Assembly (NCBI RefSeq): GCF_016865445.1
Contig: NZ_AP024412.1
Location: 1,240,001 to 1,304,000, forward strand
Direction of reading: 5' to 3'
Length of the DNA: 64,000 nucleotides
Source of the DNA: Mariniplasma anaerobium
GTDB taxonomy: Bacteria; Bacillota_I; Bacilli_A; Acholeplasmatales; Acholeplasmataceae
In this document: positions 44,474 to 51,781 of the stretch, piece by piece
How positions within the stretch are numbered: position 1 is the first letter of the stretch
Layout: the number at the start of each line of letters is the position of its first letter
Program-made: the position numbers and the translations under genes
The notes under the pieces: generated by a model
What the model was told of the DNA's origin: nothing
Seen by the model: only the letters and a program-made list of their open reading frames with translations
Database searches by the model: none

Positions 44474-44485
44474 ATGTATAAAGAA

Positions 44486-44514
44486 AAATACGCGATATGG
44501 GTCGCGTATTTTTT
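44486..44514. terminator. Bidirectional terminator
   Basis: Ten-base stem AAATACGCGA / TCGCGTATTT, six-base loop, T-run on both strands; it separates the convergent GNAT and MFS-immunity-like genes. Confidence 0.8.
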
Positions 44515-44546
44515 CTTTTGATAATCCGGAGAAAGTGGATTTATGT

Positions 44547-44978
44547 TTAAATTATATCATCAAGTTTTTTATATGTCACTTGATATGCACTTTCTAAATT
44601 CTCTACTTGATTTTCATAAACTAACTTCACATCTTTATCATATAGTTTATACAGTTTTAATATATAATTTGCTGCATGAAAAGCATGTGTCTTAACATGA
44701 ATGATTGATAATGATTGTCCGTAGATTCTATAAAGCAATTTATGTGTCAAATCTATTGATGATCTTGCTTTTTGATGCAGTTTAAAAGCTTCTCTCCTAA
44801 TTTCAGCAATGGTTACAATATTTTGCGTAGACGCATTCATAAGAGTATCTATATGTTTAAACTCACTATCTTCAAGATTAAGATCTTTGTGCATTTTTTT
44901 AATTGATTCTCTAATCCAAAGCAATAAATACTCTTTAGAGATATCTTTGTAATGATTGATTGTGTTTGCTTTAAACAC
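44547..44978 (-). CDS. Small all-helical protein, Imm5-like/putative immunity family
   Basis: A 143-residue soluble protein predicted to be all helical. The stretch ARSSIDLTHKLLYRIYGQSLSIIHVKTHAFHAANYILK, with small and His residues spaced along two helices, resembles the Imm5-like (putative immunity protein) family. The match is by eye and moderate only. No toxin of a polymorphic or secretion-linked type is adjacent. The gene overlaps the end of the MFS transporter gene by 8 bases and is its operon partner. The real function is open. Confidence 0.45.
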   Translation of the reverse strand: MFKANTINHYKDISKEYLLLWIRESIKKMHKDLNLEDSEFKHIDTLMNASTQNIVTIAEIRREAFKLHQKARSSIDLTHKLLYRIYGQSLSIIHVKTHAFHAANYILKLYKLYDKDVKLVYENQVENLESAYQVTYKKLDDII

Positions 44979-46185
44979 TTAAATTTACCTTTTGTTGATG
45001 TTTCTTTTCTAAAACATAAACAACACCTAATAATAATACACCAATTAAAAATGTAAGTGCTGATGAATCAAATAATAAAAGTGCACTTCTTTCATATAAG
45101 AATCCACCTAATAATGGTCCTATGACCATACCTATTGATAAAAATGATTGTCTAACACCCATGACTCTCCCAAATTTTCCTTCTTCCGCATGCAGTGAAA
45201 TGAAATTTTGCTCTAGTGGTTGATATACAGCTTTGAAGATAACATATATCATATATACAGTATATACAATTAATAAAAAATTAGACGCTCTAAATACAAA
45301 TAATACAATAACTGCACTTAATATTTGAATAATTGCAATCGCAAATATTTGTTTTTTAAATCTAGCAAATAAAGGAACTATAAAGATAGATGTTAATACT
45401 GAAACAATACCAGTTGTAAAAACAAATGTTCCTAATTGCAACGGTGTATAACCTAATTCATCAAAATAGACATCCATATATTTGCTTAAATTGATTGCAC
45501 CTATAGTCATGAACGTTAAAGATATTAAAAAGAATAATAAACTTGGTCTAATATGTGCAACTTCTTTTAAACTTTGCAGCATATTTGGTCTTTTTACAGT
45601 TTGTACATCAAATTTAGAATCTTTAAATGCAAAATAGATATATGCTGCATAAAAGACATTTAATATAGCTTGTATTAAAAAGATTTTAGAATATGAAGTA
45701 ATATTTAATAAATCTACCATAACTTCATTAGTTCCTATGAATCCCCCTAGATAATAACCAATCGATCCTCCTAGGGTCATTGCTGCTGCTGTATATGCTA
45801 AATGTTTGGTTCTATCTTTTTTTTCAGAAATTTCAATAATATGACTAATTAATAAGGTTGCTGCTGCAACCACACCCAATCCACTAAAGAATCTAAAAAA
45901 TACCATGATGTATTGATTGCCTGCATAGCCAAAACCAAATTGGCCAATACTATACATAAGTAATCCAATTACAATATAATTCCTCTTTTTGCCATTATCT
46001 CCTAAAACACCCCAAATTGGACCACCAATCATAAGTCCAAAACTCATAGACGCAAAAAACACCCCAAACATGAAGTCTGGTATACCTAGACTTCTAACGA
46101 ATGATGGCGTTACTGGATGACCAAGATTATGTATAATTCCTTGAACAAGGAAAAATGATATGGTTATAAGTATTGATTTTTTCAT
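44971..46185 (-). CDS. MFS transporter
   Basis: A 404-residue twelve-helix major facilitator. The loop after helix two reads GVLGDNGKKRNYIVIG, a form of the MFS A-motif, and GRVMGVRQSFLSIGMVIGPLLGG is the repeat in the second half, as in drug:proton antiporters. The ATG at 46185 is chosen because AGGAG lies five bases upstream; the frame opens six codons earlier without support. The substrate is unknown; a drug or metabolite exporter is most likely. Confidence 0.88.
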   Translation of the reverse strand: MKKSILITISFFLVQGIIHNLGHPVTPSFVRSLGIPDFMFGVFFASMSFGLMIGGPIWGVLGDNGKKRNYIVIGLLMYSIGQFGFGYAGNQYIMVFFRFFSGLGVVAAATLLISHIIEISEKKDRTKHLAYTAAAMTLGGSIGYYLGGFIGTNEVMVDLLNITSYSKIFLIQAILNVFYAAYIYFAFKDSKFDVQTVKRPNMLQSLKEVAHIRPSLLFFLISLTFMTIGAINLSKYMDVYFDELGYTPLQLGTFVFTTGIVSVLTSIFIVPLFARFKKQIFAIAIIQILSAVIVLFVFRASNFLLIVYTVYMIYVIFKAVYQPLEQNFISLHAEEGKFGRVMGVRQSFLSIGMVIGPLLGGFLYERSALLLFDSSALTFLIGVLLLGVVYVLEKKHQQKVNLSV

Positions 46186-46247
46186 GCTTTCTCCTAGTGA
46201 CACTTGATATTATATCATTTAAGTAGTTTTTTTTATTATTAATACAT

Positions 46248-46275
46248 AAAAAAAATGAGAGTTTTCTCATTTTTC
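46248..46275 (-). terminator. Terminator of the guanylate-kinase-like gene
   Basis: Stem AAAATGAGA / TCTCATTTT with a four-base loop overlapping the end of the coding region, T8 on the minus strand. Confidence 0.75.
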
Positions 46276-46818
46276 TTTTTCTTGATTTTTTATATATCTT
46301 TGATAGCTATGATTAACAAATCTTGCTAGTTCTTCTAATGTTTTAGATTCATTGGTAATTGTTAAGTCAATTCGATTTAAATTAGATTCATTAAAAATGT
46401 TTTGATCGTTTTTAATTCTTTGTTCAATAATTAATGGATCATCATTTCTTTTTGTCATTCTTTCTATTCTTAATGCTTCACTTGTTTTAACATATACAAC
46501 AAATATATCATTTGCTAATTGTTTGATTAAAGTATTTGCGCCATCTGGTTCAACAATAACAATTCCATTTTTGTGAACATCTTTTTTTTGAATGCCATAT
46601 AGATGATTGTGATATTGAGATGCTTCAAAAAAGGCATTTTCTTTTTGAAGATTTAGAAATGTTTGTTTAGAAACAAAATGATAATCAATACCATCTATTT
46701 CACCATCTCTTTTTTCTCTAGTTGTTGTTGTTACACATTTTTGATAACCATATTTTTGATATAAAGTTTTTGCTAATTGAGTTTTCCCACTAGCAGACGC
46801 ACCTACACATACAATCAT
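46267..46818 (-). CDS. Guanylate-kinase-family protein
   Basis: A 183-residue P-loop kinase. The ATP loop is GASASGKT at 7-14, where standard Gmk has SGPSGVGKGT. The GMP-binding TTTTREKRDGEIDGIDYHFV and the FFEASQYHNHLYG block are of guanylate kinase type. The P-loop differs from the housekeeping enzyme, so this may be a paralogue with another acceptor. Whether a second gmk exists elsewhere in the genome is not known from this window. It is monocistronic with its own terminator. Confidence 0.75.
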   Translation of the reverse strand: MIVCVGASASGKTQLAKTLYQKYGYQKCVTTTTREKRDGEIDGIDYHFVSKQTFLNLQKENAFFEASQYHNHLYGIQKKDVHKNGIVIVEPDGANTLIKQLANDIFVVYVKTSEALRIERMTKRNDDPLIIEQRIKNDQNIFNESNLNRIDLTITNESKTLEELARFVNHSYQRYIKNQEKEK

Positions 46819-46910
46819 TTACAATCTCCTTTTGAAATCTTTTATGCTTAATATTCATATATTATTTTAACATGAATTCAAAGGGACATGTAAAAAAATT
46901 TAAATATACT

Positions 46911-47402
46911 TTATTTTTTATTATGTCCTTTAGGATTTGTTGCTTGATTGATGATTTGTCTTTGGCAATCTATATTATATGCTTGGCCTGGACCTATAAC
47001 AAATCTGCCGTTTTCTATATTACATTTAACTATAAGAAAATCCATTTTAAATAACATAGTTGCCATATCTCCAAAGCGTTTTACAAATTCACCTTTAACC
47101 ATATCATCTTTAATATCTAATATGGTAGAAACGGCATATGAAAGCCGTTTTCTAAAAAATATATTTGGTGTTTGTGCTTCATCTTGAATAAACATAATAC
47201 TCGCATTTTGATTCAATGATAGATTGTCATAATGCTTTGCAATCATACTGATTAAAAAATAATAGTGATTGTCATAAAAGACATATGGTGCATATGATGT
47301 ATATGGTTTTTGCTCATTAGTAATAGTTGAAATTACAACCGATAAAAAATTAGATGTGAAACTATTTAATTGGTCTTGAACTTTTTCAATTGAGTTTTTC
47401 AT
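46911..47402 (-). CDS. Pyridoxamine 5'-phosphate oxidase-fold (HugZ-like) protein
   Basis: A 163-residue split-barrel flavoprotein-fold protein. The N-terminal VISTITNEQKPYTSYAPYVFYDNHYYFLIS is the FMN-binding barrel start, and the end GRFVIGPGQAYNI resembles HugZ heme oxygenases, which open heme without canonical oxygenase residues. A general flavin reductase role is the alternative. No heme import gene is adjacent. It lies 14 bases after the epimerase gene on the same strand. Confidence 0.75.
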   Translation of the reverse strand: MKNSIEKVQDQLNSFTSNFLSVVISTITNEQKPYTSYAPYVFYDNHYYFLISMIAKHYDNLSLNQNASIMFIQDEAQTPNIFFRKRLSYAVSTILDIKDDMVKGEFVKRFGDMATMLFKMDFLIVKCNIENGRFVIGPGQAYNIDCQRQIINQATNPKGHNKK

Positions 47403-47416
47403 AGTTTACTCCTTTA

Positions 47417-48415
47417 TTATTTGTAATTTTGTTTAAAGTCTTCTATTAAAGCATCATATCTTTTCGTAAAATCAACATCTATTTCTTGTAGTTTTTTATC
47501 ACTCAAATAATATGCTATAGAATTTTTCACTATATCTGGATACTCTGTTTTTGATATATAGTTTGGTGCAACTCTTTTGATCTTAGAATTATCAAATACA
47601 GCACTATCTTTTTTATCTCCATACAATTCACCTTTTAGTTCAGGAAAATGCTTTAAAATGAAATCTGTAGGGATATGAATGACATTAGGTTTAACATCAA
47701 GTGCATCATATACAGCTTGAGTTAATTGGTTCCAATCATAAACTTTATCAGATGTTAAATGGTAGTAATTTTGATAAGTTTTCTCATTACCAAGAATATC
47801 TAGAAATGCCTCTGCAAAATCATAGTTATATGTAAGTGTCCAAAGTGACTTTCCATCATCTGGAATGATCACTGGTTTATGATCAATCATTCTTTGAGGG
47901 ATAGTGAATGGATTTTTATCTGATTTTATTTGAAATATCAAACCATGATGGTCATATGTATGTGATGGTCTAATGATTGTAACATTAAAATTATCATCTT
48001 TTAAGTTTAACAAATATTCTTCACATAGCTGTTTATTTTTTGAATACTCCCAATATTGATTATCCAAAGCAACATCTTCTGTTATTGGTAGTTTAGGTAA
48101 TGGTTTTTGATATGCTGATGCACTAGAAATAAAAACATATTGCTCGGTAATATTTTTAAATAACTTATAATCTCTTTTAACTTGATCTGTACTAAAAGCA
48201 ATCCAATCAACGACACTATCAAACTTATGATGTTTAAGTGCCTTTTCAACTGCTTTTTCATCATTGATATCACATATGATTGAAGTGACACCTTTGGGTA
48301 ATTCAGTATTCTTATTCCCTCTATTTAACACATAAAGATCGATGTCTCTTTTTGCTGCAAGATTTGTAACTGCTGTTGATATTAAGCCTGTTCCACCAAT
48401 AAATAGTACTTTCAT
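47417..48415 (-). CDS. NAD-dependent epimerase/dehydratase family protein
   Basis: Extended short-chain dehydrogenase of 332 residues. The N-terminal loop is FIGGTGLISTAVTNLA (G-G-x-G-x-I form), a catalytic Ser-Tyr-Lys set is plausible in FISSASAYQ and YWEYSKNKQLCE, and IRPSHTYDHHG follows. The form with GGTGLIS and a C-terminal TSDKVYDWNQL resembles the CSP41/RNA-binding or nucleotide-sugar epimerase branch. No sugar-pathway neighbour helps to decide the substrate. Confidence 0.82.
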   Translation of the reverse strand: MKVLFIGGTGLISTAVTNLAAKRDIDLYVLNRGNKNTELPKGVTSIICDINDEKAVEKALKHHKFDSVVDWIAFSTDQVKRDYKLFKNITEQYVFISSASAYQKPLPKLPITEDVALDNQYWEYSKNKQLCEEYLLNLKDDNFNVTIIRPSHTYDHHGLIFQIKSDKNPFTIPQRMIDHKPVIIPDDGKSLWTLTYNYDFAEAFLDILGNEKTYQNYYHLTSDKVYDWNQLTQAVYDALDVKPNVIHIPTDFILKHFPELKGELYGDKKDSAVFDNSKIKRVAPNYISKTEYPDIVKNSIAYYLSDKKLQEIDVDFTKRYDALIEDFKQNYK

Positions 48416-48502
48416 AGTTTATGCTCCTTAATTGTTTATCTATATATATTTTACCACTTTTTAACGCTTGTTCAATTATAAGACTTTTTACTTTAAAATA
48501 AA

Positions 48503-48539
48503 TAAAAAAGTATGATTGTCAATTACTCATCATACTTTC
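48503..48539 (-). terminator. Terminator after the methyltransferase pseudogene
   Basis: Ten-base stem AAAGTATGAT / ATCATACTTT with a twelve-base loop and T6 on the minus strand. Confidence 0.75.
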
Positions 48540-48583
48540 TTTTATATCTTTTTATTAAAATTAAATTCTTTCGTATATTCAGA

Positions 48584-48833
48584 TTATATGCTTTTCACTA
48601 ATTCTAAAATAAGAATTCCTGTAAAACTCCTACAATATGGCACAACATTTATTGCGATTTTTCCCGTTCCCACTCCTACTTCTAAAACTGCTTTAGTCAA
48701 ATCTAATTCCATTGTGTTTAGAAAAACTTTGCCCATCCCACTTTTTCATGTACTCTTTCATTTCTTCAGAATCATAAACTGGATCATTATTTTCTTCTAT
48801 CAACATATCATAATGTTTCACTGTTTTACTCAT
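48584..48833 (-). pseudogene. Class I SAM-dependent methyltransferase remnant
   Basis: An ATG at 48831-48833 with AAGGAGG in front opens a frame MSKTVKHYDMLIEENNDP...EYMKKWDGQSF. It stops early after a frameshift inside the T-run at about 48721-48730. One frame over, the sequence continues with NTMELDLTKAVLEVGVGTGKIAI, a clear methyltransferase motif I (VGVGTG), then VPYCRSFTGI and a stop at 48584-48586. About 80 of the expected 200 or more residues remain, so it is frameshifted and lacks the C-terminal part. The intact ribosome site points to recent decay. Confidence 0.75.
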
Positions 48834-48920
48834 ATTTAATCCTCCTTGTTAAAGGTTTACATGATTTATCTAACATACTCTATAAGAAAACTGTTCAATT
48901 AAATGTAACCGATTCACATA

Positions 48921-49241
48921 TTATTTGTCTAATTTATATAACAATTCTGGTATATTTACTGTAGCAATGTCATAAATGATATTCAGTCTAATACCTTCGT
49001 ATTCATGTGATATCATATTTCTTAAACCAATAATGCTTGGCCAATGAATAGAATTATAAATTTGTTTTGTCTCATCTGAAAGTTTCTTTGCTGTTTCACC
49101 GATTTGTTCTAGATTTAATATAACTGCATCGACTTTCTCGTCATTGTTCTCAAAGTCTGTGATTGTATCGACTTCTTCCATATATCTGCCAATTTTCTTT
49201 GCATACTTAATGATACGATCAATATATATCTTATCTTTCAT
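48921..49241 (-). CDS. HepT-like ribonuclease toxin (DUF86)
   Basis: A 106-residue helical HEPN protein. The catalytic R-x4-H-x-Y motif is exact (RNMISHEY near 78-85), the signature of the HepT endoribonuclease of the HepT/MntA (type VII) toxin-antitoxin system. In that system the Tyr of the motif is AMPylated by the antitoxin. Its start overlaps the end of the antitoxin gene by 11 bases, so the toxin is made by coupled translation. Confidence 0.9.
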   Translation of the reverse strand: MKDKIYIDRIIKYAKKIGRYMEEVDTITDFENNDEKVDAVILNLEQIGETAKKLSDETKQIYNSIHWPSIIGLRNMISHEYEGIRLNIIYDIATVNIPELLYKLDK

Positions 49242-49725
49242 AAATCAGCGCTCCTGACTTTTTAATTTCTTCATCAATTTTCGAATATTCTTGAACTGTT
49301 TTATTACTTAGAACTTCCACTTTTTTCTTTAAATTTTCTCTTAGTTGTTCAACAAATTCAAAATACTCTAAACCGTATAAATCAGACTCCATATATAGAT
49401 CAACATCACTATTTTGTGTAGCTTGACCTTTGACATATGATCCAAACAAATAAACTTTTTCAATATCATAATTCTTAGCTATTTTACTTATGTTTTCTTT
49501 TATTGTTAAAAATGACAAAACACCTGAGGATTCATCGATCTTAGCATATTCTTCCATTTTTACTCTTAGTAATCTATCCATAACTAAATCAATTGTCCAC
49601 TCGCTGGGTTTCCTTACTTCTTGTTCCCAGTTTCTTAATGTTTTTACTGGTACGCCAGTTAATAATGATACTTGTTCTTGTGTTAATTCTAAGTTTTCTC
49701 TTACTATTTTAATATTATTAGACAT
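49231..49725 (-). CDS. MntA-like nucleotidyltransferase antitoxin with fused N-terminal HTH
   Basis: A 164-residue two-domain protein. Residues about 4-60 form an HTH of the XRE/Cro class (NLELTQEQVSLLTGVPVKTLRNWEQ). Residues about 65-164 are a minimal nucleotidyltransferase with GSYVKGQATQNSDVDLYME, the GS-x10-D-x-D motif intact. MntA proteins usually neutralise HepT by adding AMP groups; the fused HTH would make this antitoxin its own repressor. The ATG at 49725 is preceded by AGGTGGTGA at good distance; an in-frame GTG four codons earlier lies on that site. Two palindromic operator candidates lie at the promoter. Confidence 0.88.
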   Translation of the reverse strand: MSNNIKIVRENLELTQEQVSLLTGVPVKTLRNWEQEVRKPSEWTIDLVMDRLLRVKMEEYAKIDESSGVLSFLTIKENISKIAKNYDIEKVYLFGSYVKGQATQNSDVDLYMESDLYGLEYFEFVEQLRENLKKKVEVLSNKTVQEYSKIDEEIKKSGALIYER

Positions 49726-49747
49726 AGTATTCACCACCTACACCATT

Positions 49748-49776
49748 ATTATATACCCCATTGGGGTATTTGTCAA
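49748..49776 (-). promoter_or_regulatory. Consensus promoter of the mntA-hepT pair
   Basis: TTGACA (49771-49776), a 17-base spacer and TATAAT (49748-49753) on the minus strand. The spacer is almost entirely the palindrome at 49753-49769. Confidence 0.85.
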
Positions 49777-49800
49777 TGGATTTATGCCCCATTGAGGTAT
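49753..49800. promoter_or_regulatory. Two palindromic operators of the HTH-antitoxin
   Basis: Site 1, 49753-49769, is a perfect 17-base palindrome ATACCCCA-T-TGGGGTAT lying between -10 and -35. Site 2, 49784-49800, is the near copy ATGCCCCATTGAGGTAT upstream of -35. Centres are 31 bases apart, about three helical turns, so two repressor dimers would sit on the same face of the DNA. Confidence 0.75.
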
Positions 49801-49804
49801 AAAA

Positions 49805-49866
49805 TAAAAAAGCTCCCTCCATCAGAGTATATGGTTTAATATACCATATCTCCAACTTTTGGAAGC
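49805..49866 (-). terminator. Hairpin terminator after the tRNA pair
   Basis: On the minus strand, GCTTCC pairs with GGGAGC around an inner hairpin (ATGGTATAT-loop-ACCATAT type), followed by T7. It ends the tRNA-Arg/tRNA-Ser transcript just before the mntA operator region. Confidence 0.6.
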
Positions 49867-49881
49867 AACTTCAGTGCGTAT

Positions 49882-49970
49882 TGGCGGAGGAGAAGGGATT
49901 TGAACCCTTGCACCTTTTACAGTCTACGAGCTTTCCAAGCCCGCCTCTTCAGCCACTTGAGTACTCCTCC
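49882..49970 (-). tRNA. tRNA-Ser (anticodon GGA)
   Basis: 89 bases including encoded CCA, with a perfect acceptor GGAGGAG / CTCCTCC, a long variable arm as expected for serine, and anticodon loop TTGGAAA giving GGA (plus-strand positions 49934-49936). Confidence 0.95.
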
Positions 49971-49973
49971 ATA

Positions 49974-50051
49974 TGGTGCATCCGACATGAATTGAACATG
50001 CGACCTTAACCTTCGGAGGGTTACGCTCTAATCCAACTGAGCTACGGATGC
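49974..50051 (-). tRNA. tRNA-Arg (anticodon CCG)
   Basis: 78 bases including encoded CCA, acceptor GCATCCG / CGGATGC, anticodon stem TAACC / GGTTA with loop CTCCGAA giving CCG (plus-strand positions 50014-50016). It lies three bases before tRNA-Ser in the same transcript. An extended -10 TGGTAAAAT (50061-50069) precedes it. Confidence 0.93.
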
Positions 50052-50146
50052 TTTCATATTATTTTACCATTTTTTAAAGGTTAACTCTATAGTTTTATAT
50101 ACAAAAAGAAAATTAACATTGCATAAGACATCTCTTATATAGATAT

Positions 50147-50182
50147 TAAAAAACATGAACCTTATTATATAAAGTTCATGTT
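50147..50182 (-). terminator. Terminator of the glutathione peroxidase gene
   Basis: Stem AACATGAAC / GTTCATGTT with further A-T pairs, T-rich tail on the minus strand, 23 bases after the stop codon. Confidence 0.75.
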
Positions 50183-50205
50183 ATTAATAAATATTCATTT
50201 TAAAG

Positions 50206-50727
50206 TTATGCAACTAATTCTTTAATGTATTTTTCTATGTCTTCTGGTTTAAATCCTGGACTAAATCTTTTAACAATCTTACCATCTTTATCAACAAGAA
50301 ATTTTGTAAAATTCCATTTGATTTTGTTTCCAAAAAGCATGTTTCTTAAAAAGCCTTCTTCTTTTTCTGTTCCTTTTAATTCTTTTGGACCATTTTCTTT
50401 TAAGTATTTATATAATGGTATCGCATCTTTACCATTTACATCAATTTTTGAAAATGTCTCAAATTTAGTTCCATAAGTTAATTCACAAAATTCTTTAATT
50501 TCTTCATTTGTTCCAGGTGCTTGATTCATAAATTGATTTGATGGAAAATCAAGTAATTCAAAATCTTTTCCGCCATATGTTTCATATAGTTTTTCTAACC
50601 CTTCATATTGAGGTGCAAAACCACATTTTGGTGCTGTATTAACAATTAATAAGACTTTTCCTTTATATTTTTCTAAAGATACGTCTTCATTTTTCATATT
50701 TTTCACTTTGAAATCATAAATCATCAT
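50206..50727 (-). CDS. Glutathione peroxidase family thiol peroxidase
   Basis: A 173-residue peroxidase of the Gpx family. The peroxidatic Cys replaces selenocysteine in VNTAPKCGFAPQY near 35, the Gln and Trp partners are in LDFPSNQFMNQAPG and KWNFTKFLVDKDG. Bacterial Cys-Gpx enzymes of this type usually take electrons from thioredoxin. It removes hydrogen or lipid peroxides in the cytoplasm. GGAG lies seven bases before the first ATG. It is monocistronic with its own terminator. Confidence 0.92.
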   Translation of the reverse strand: MMIYDFKVKNMKNEDVSLEKYKGKVLLIVNTAPKCGFAPQYEGLEKLYETYGGKDFELLDFPSNQFMNQAPGTNEEIKEFCELTYGTKFETFSKIDVNGKDAIPLYKYLKENGPKELKGTEKEEGFLRNMLFGNKIKWNFTKFLVDKDGKIVKRFSPGFKPEDIEKYIKELVA

Positions 50728-50807
50728 ATTTGTTCTCCTTTTATCTTACTTTATAATTATTATACCAAATAAGAGATCATAAATCATTCATATCGCATTA
50801 CTTTATA

Positions 50808-51602
50808 TCAATTCTTCTCATTTAAAATCATATCGATTTGACCATCTTCATCATTAGGTTTAAATCCAAATTTTGAATATATATGAATCGCATTTATATT
50901 AAGTTCATCAACTAGCAAAGATGCTTGAACTGCGCCTTTTGATTTTCCGTATGCTAATCCTTGTTTAAGGAGATTTTGTGCAATCTTTTGATTTGCATAC
51001 GTCTTATCTACAACTAGCTCTCTAATCCAGCATGTCGGATTATTTTTTGTATGTACACCTACACATATCAGACCAATTAATTGATTATTCTCGTTTTTCT
51101 TAACAATAACACTTTGTACAAATAGATTGTTTTCGATTACATCTTCTAAGCTTCCATCCAACCAGCCTTCAAACCATGTTTTTGTTTGACCAAAAAAACC
51201 TCGAGACTCACCAGTAGCTTGTCTGGTTAAAATTGATGCTTGTTCTGCTTCATTTCTTTGAAGAAACAAAAAATTTTCAGTTATTTTTACATCAGAAAAA
51301 TCTGTCTTCTTATAATCTTTAAATACACTTCTTAGCTTTGCCCCTACATCTTCTAATTTTGGAATCCAGCTTTTAGGCACAAAAGGAATAAGCAACTCCT
51401 TTGGATGTTTTCTTAAAATATCTAAAAGTGCTTTTGAATCATTCACTGCAAATCTAAGTTCTTCTAATTGAAGTTGTTCATCATAGAAAGTAAATATAAA
51501 TCCATCTTTGTCATCTTTAAGCATTTTAATATCTCTTGATGGCAATAGATATAATAGTGAATGATATTTAAATTGTTCTATAATGTGATTAAAATTTTTC
51601 AT
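50808..51602 (-). CDS. GNAT-family acetyltransferase with extra N-terminal domain
   Basis: A 264-residue protein. The last 130 residues are a GNAT domain with WIRELVVDKTYANQKIAQNLLKQGLAYGK (a degenerate acetyl-CoA loop, where Q-x2-G-x-G/A would be usual) and the closing NAIHIYSKFGFKP. The first 120 residues have the look of a second, inactive GNAT-like repeat. GGAGAG lies before the ATG. It starts 22 bases downstream of tRNA-Pro on the same strand. The substrate is unknown. Confidence 0.78.
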   Translation of the reverse strand: MKNFNHIIEQFKYHSLLYLLPSRDIKMLKDDKDGFIFTFYDEQLQLEELRFAVNDSKALLDILRKHPKELLIPFVPKSWIPKLEDVGAKLRSVFKDYKKTDFSDVKITENFLFLQRNEAEQASILTRQATGESRGFFGQTKTWFEGWLDGSLEDVIENNLFVQSVIVKKNENNQLIGLICVGVHTKNNPTCWIRELVVDKTYANQKIAQNLLKQGLAYGKSKGAVQASLLVDELNINAIHIYSKFGFKPNDEDGQIDMILNEKN

Positions 51603-51624
51603 GATTCTCTCCAGTTTTATTCAA

Positions 51625-51701
51625 TGGTCGGGACGACAAGATTTGAACTTGCGACCTCTTGGACCCCATCCAAGCGCGCTACCAAGCTACGCCACGTCCC
51701 G
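51625..51701 (-). tRNA. tRNA-Pro (anticodon GGG)
   Basis: 77 bases with encoded CCA, acceptor CGGGACG / CGTCCCG, anticodon stem CTTGG / CCAAG and loop ATGGGGT giving GGG (plus-strand positions 51665-51667). Confidence 0.92.
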
Positions 51702-51731
51702 TATATTAATTATATCAAAGTGCATCACATT

Positions 51732-51773
51732 AAAAAAGACACCTAAGTGATTTTTAAATCATTTAAGTGTCTT
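51732..51773 (-). terminator. Terminator of the pepC gene
   Basis: Long stem of about 18 bp (AAGACACCTAAGTGATTT / AAATCATTTAAGTGTCTT, one mismatch-type G-T) with T6 on the minus strand, ending the Jet-pepC transcript before tRNA-Pro. Confidence 0.85.
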
Positions 51774-51781
51774 ATCATTTA

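Noticed and set aside
47417-48415. Polysaccharide epimerase displaced from the exopolysaccharide locus
   Set aside because: The family branch and lack of sugar-pathway neighbours give no support; it is kept as a general epimerase-family protein.
48516-48839. Plus-strand open frame of 107 codons
   Set aside because: It is the antisense shadow of the methyltransferase remnant, which has clear family motifs and a ribosome site on the other strand.
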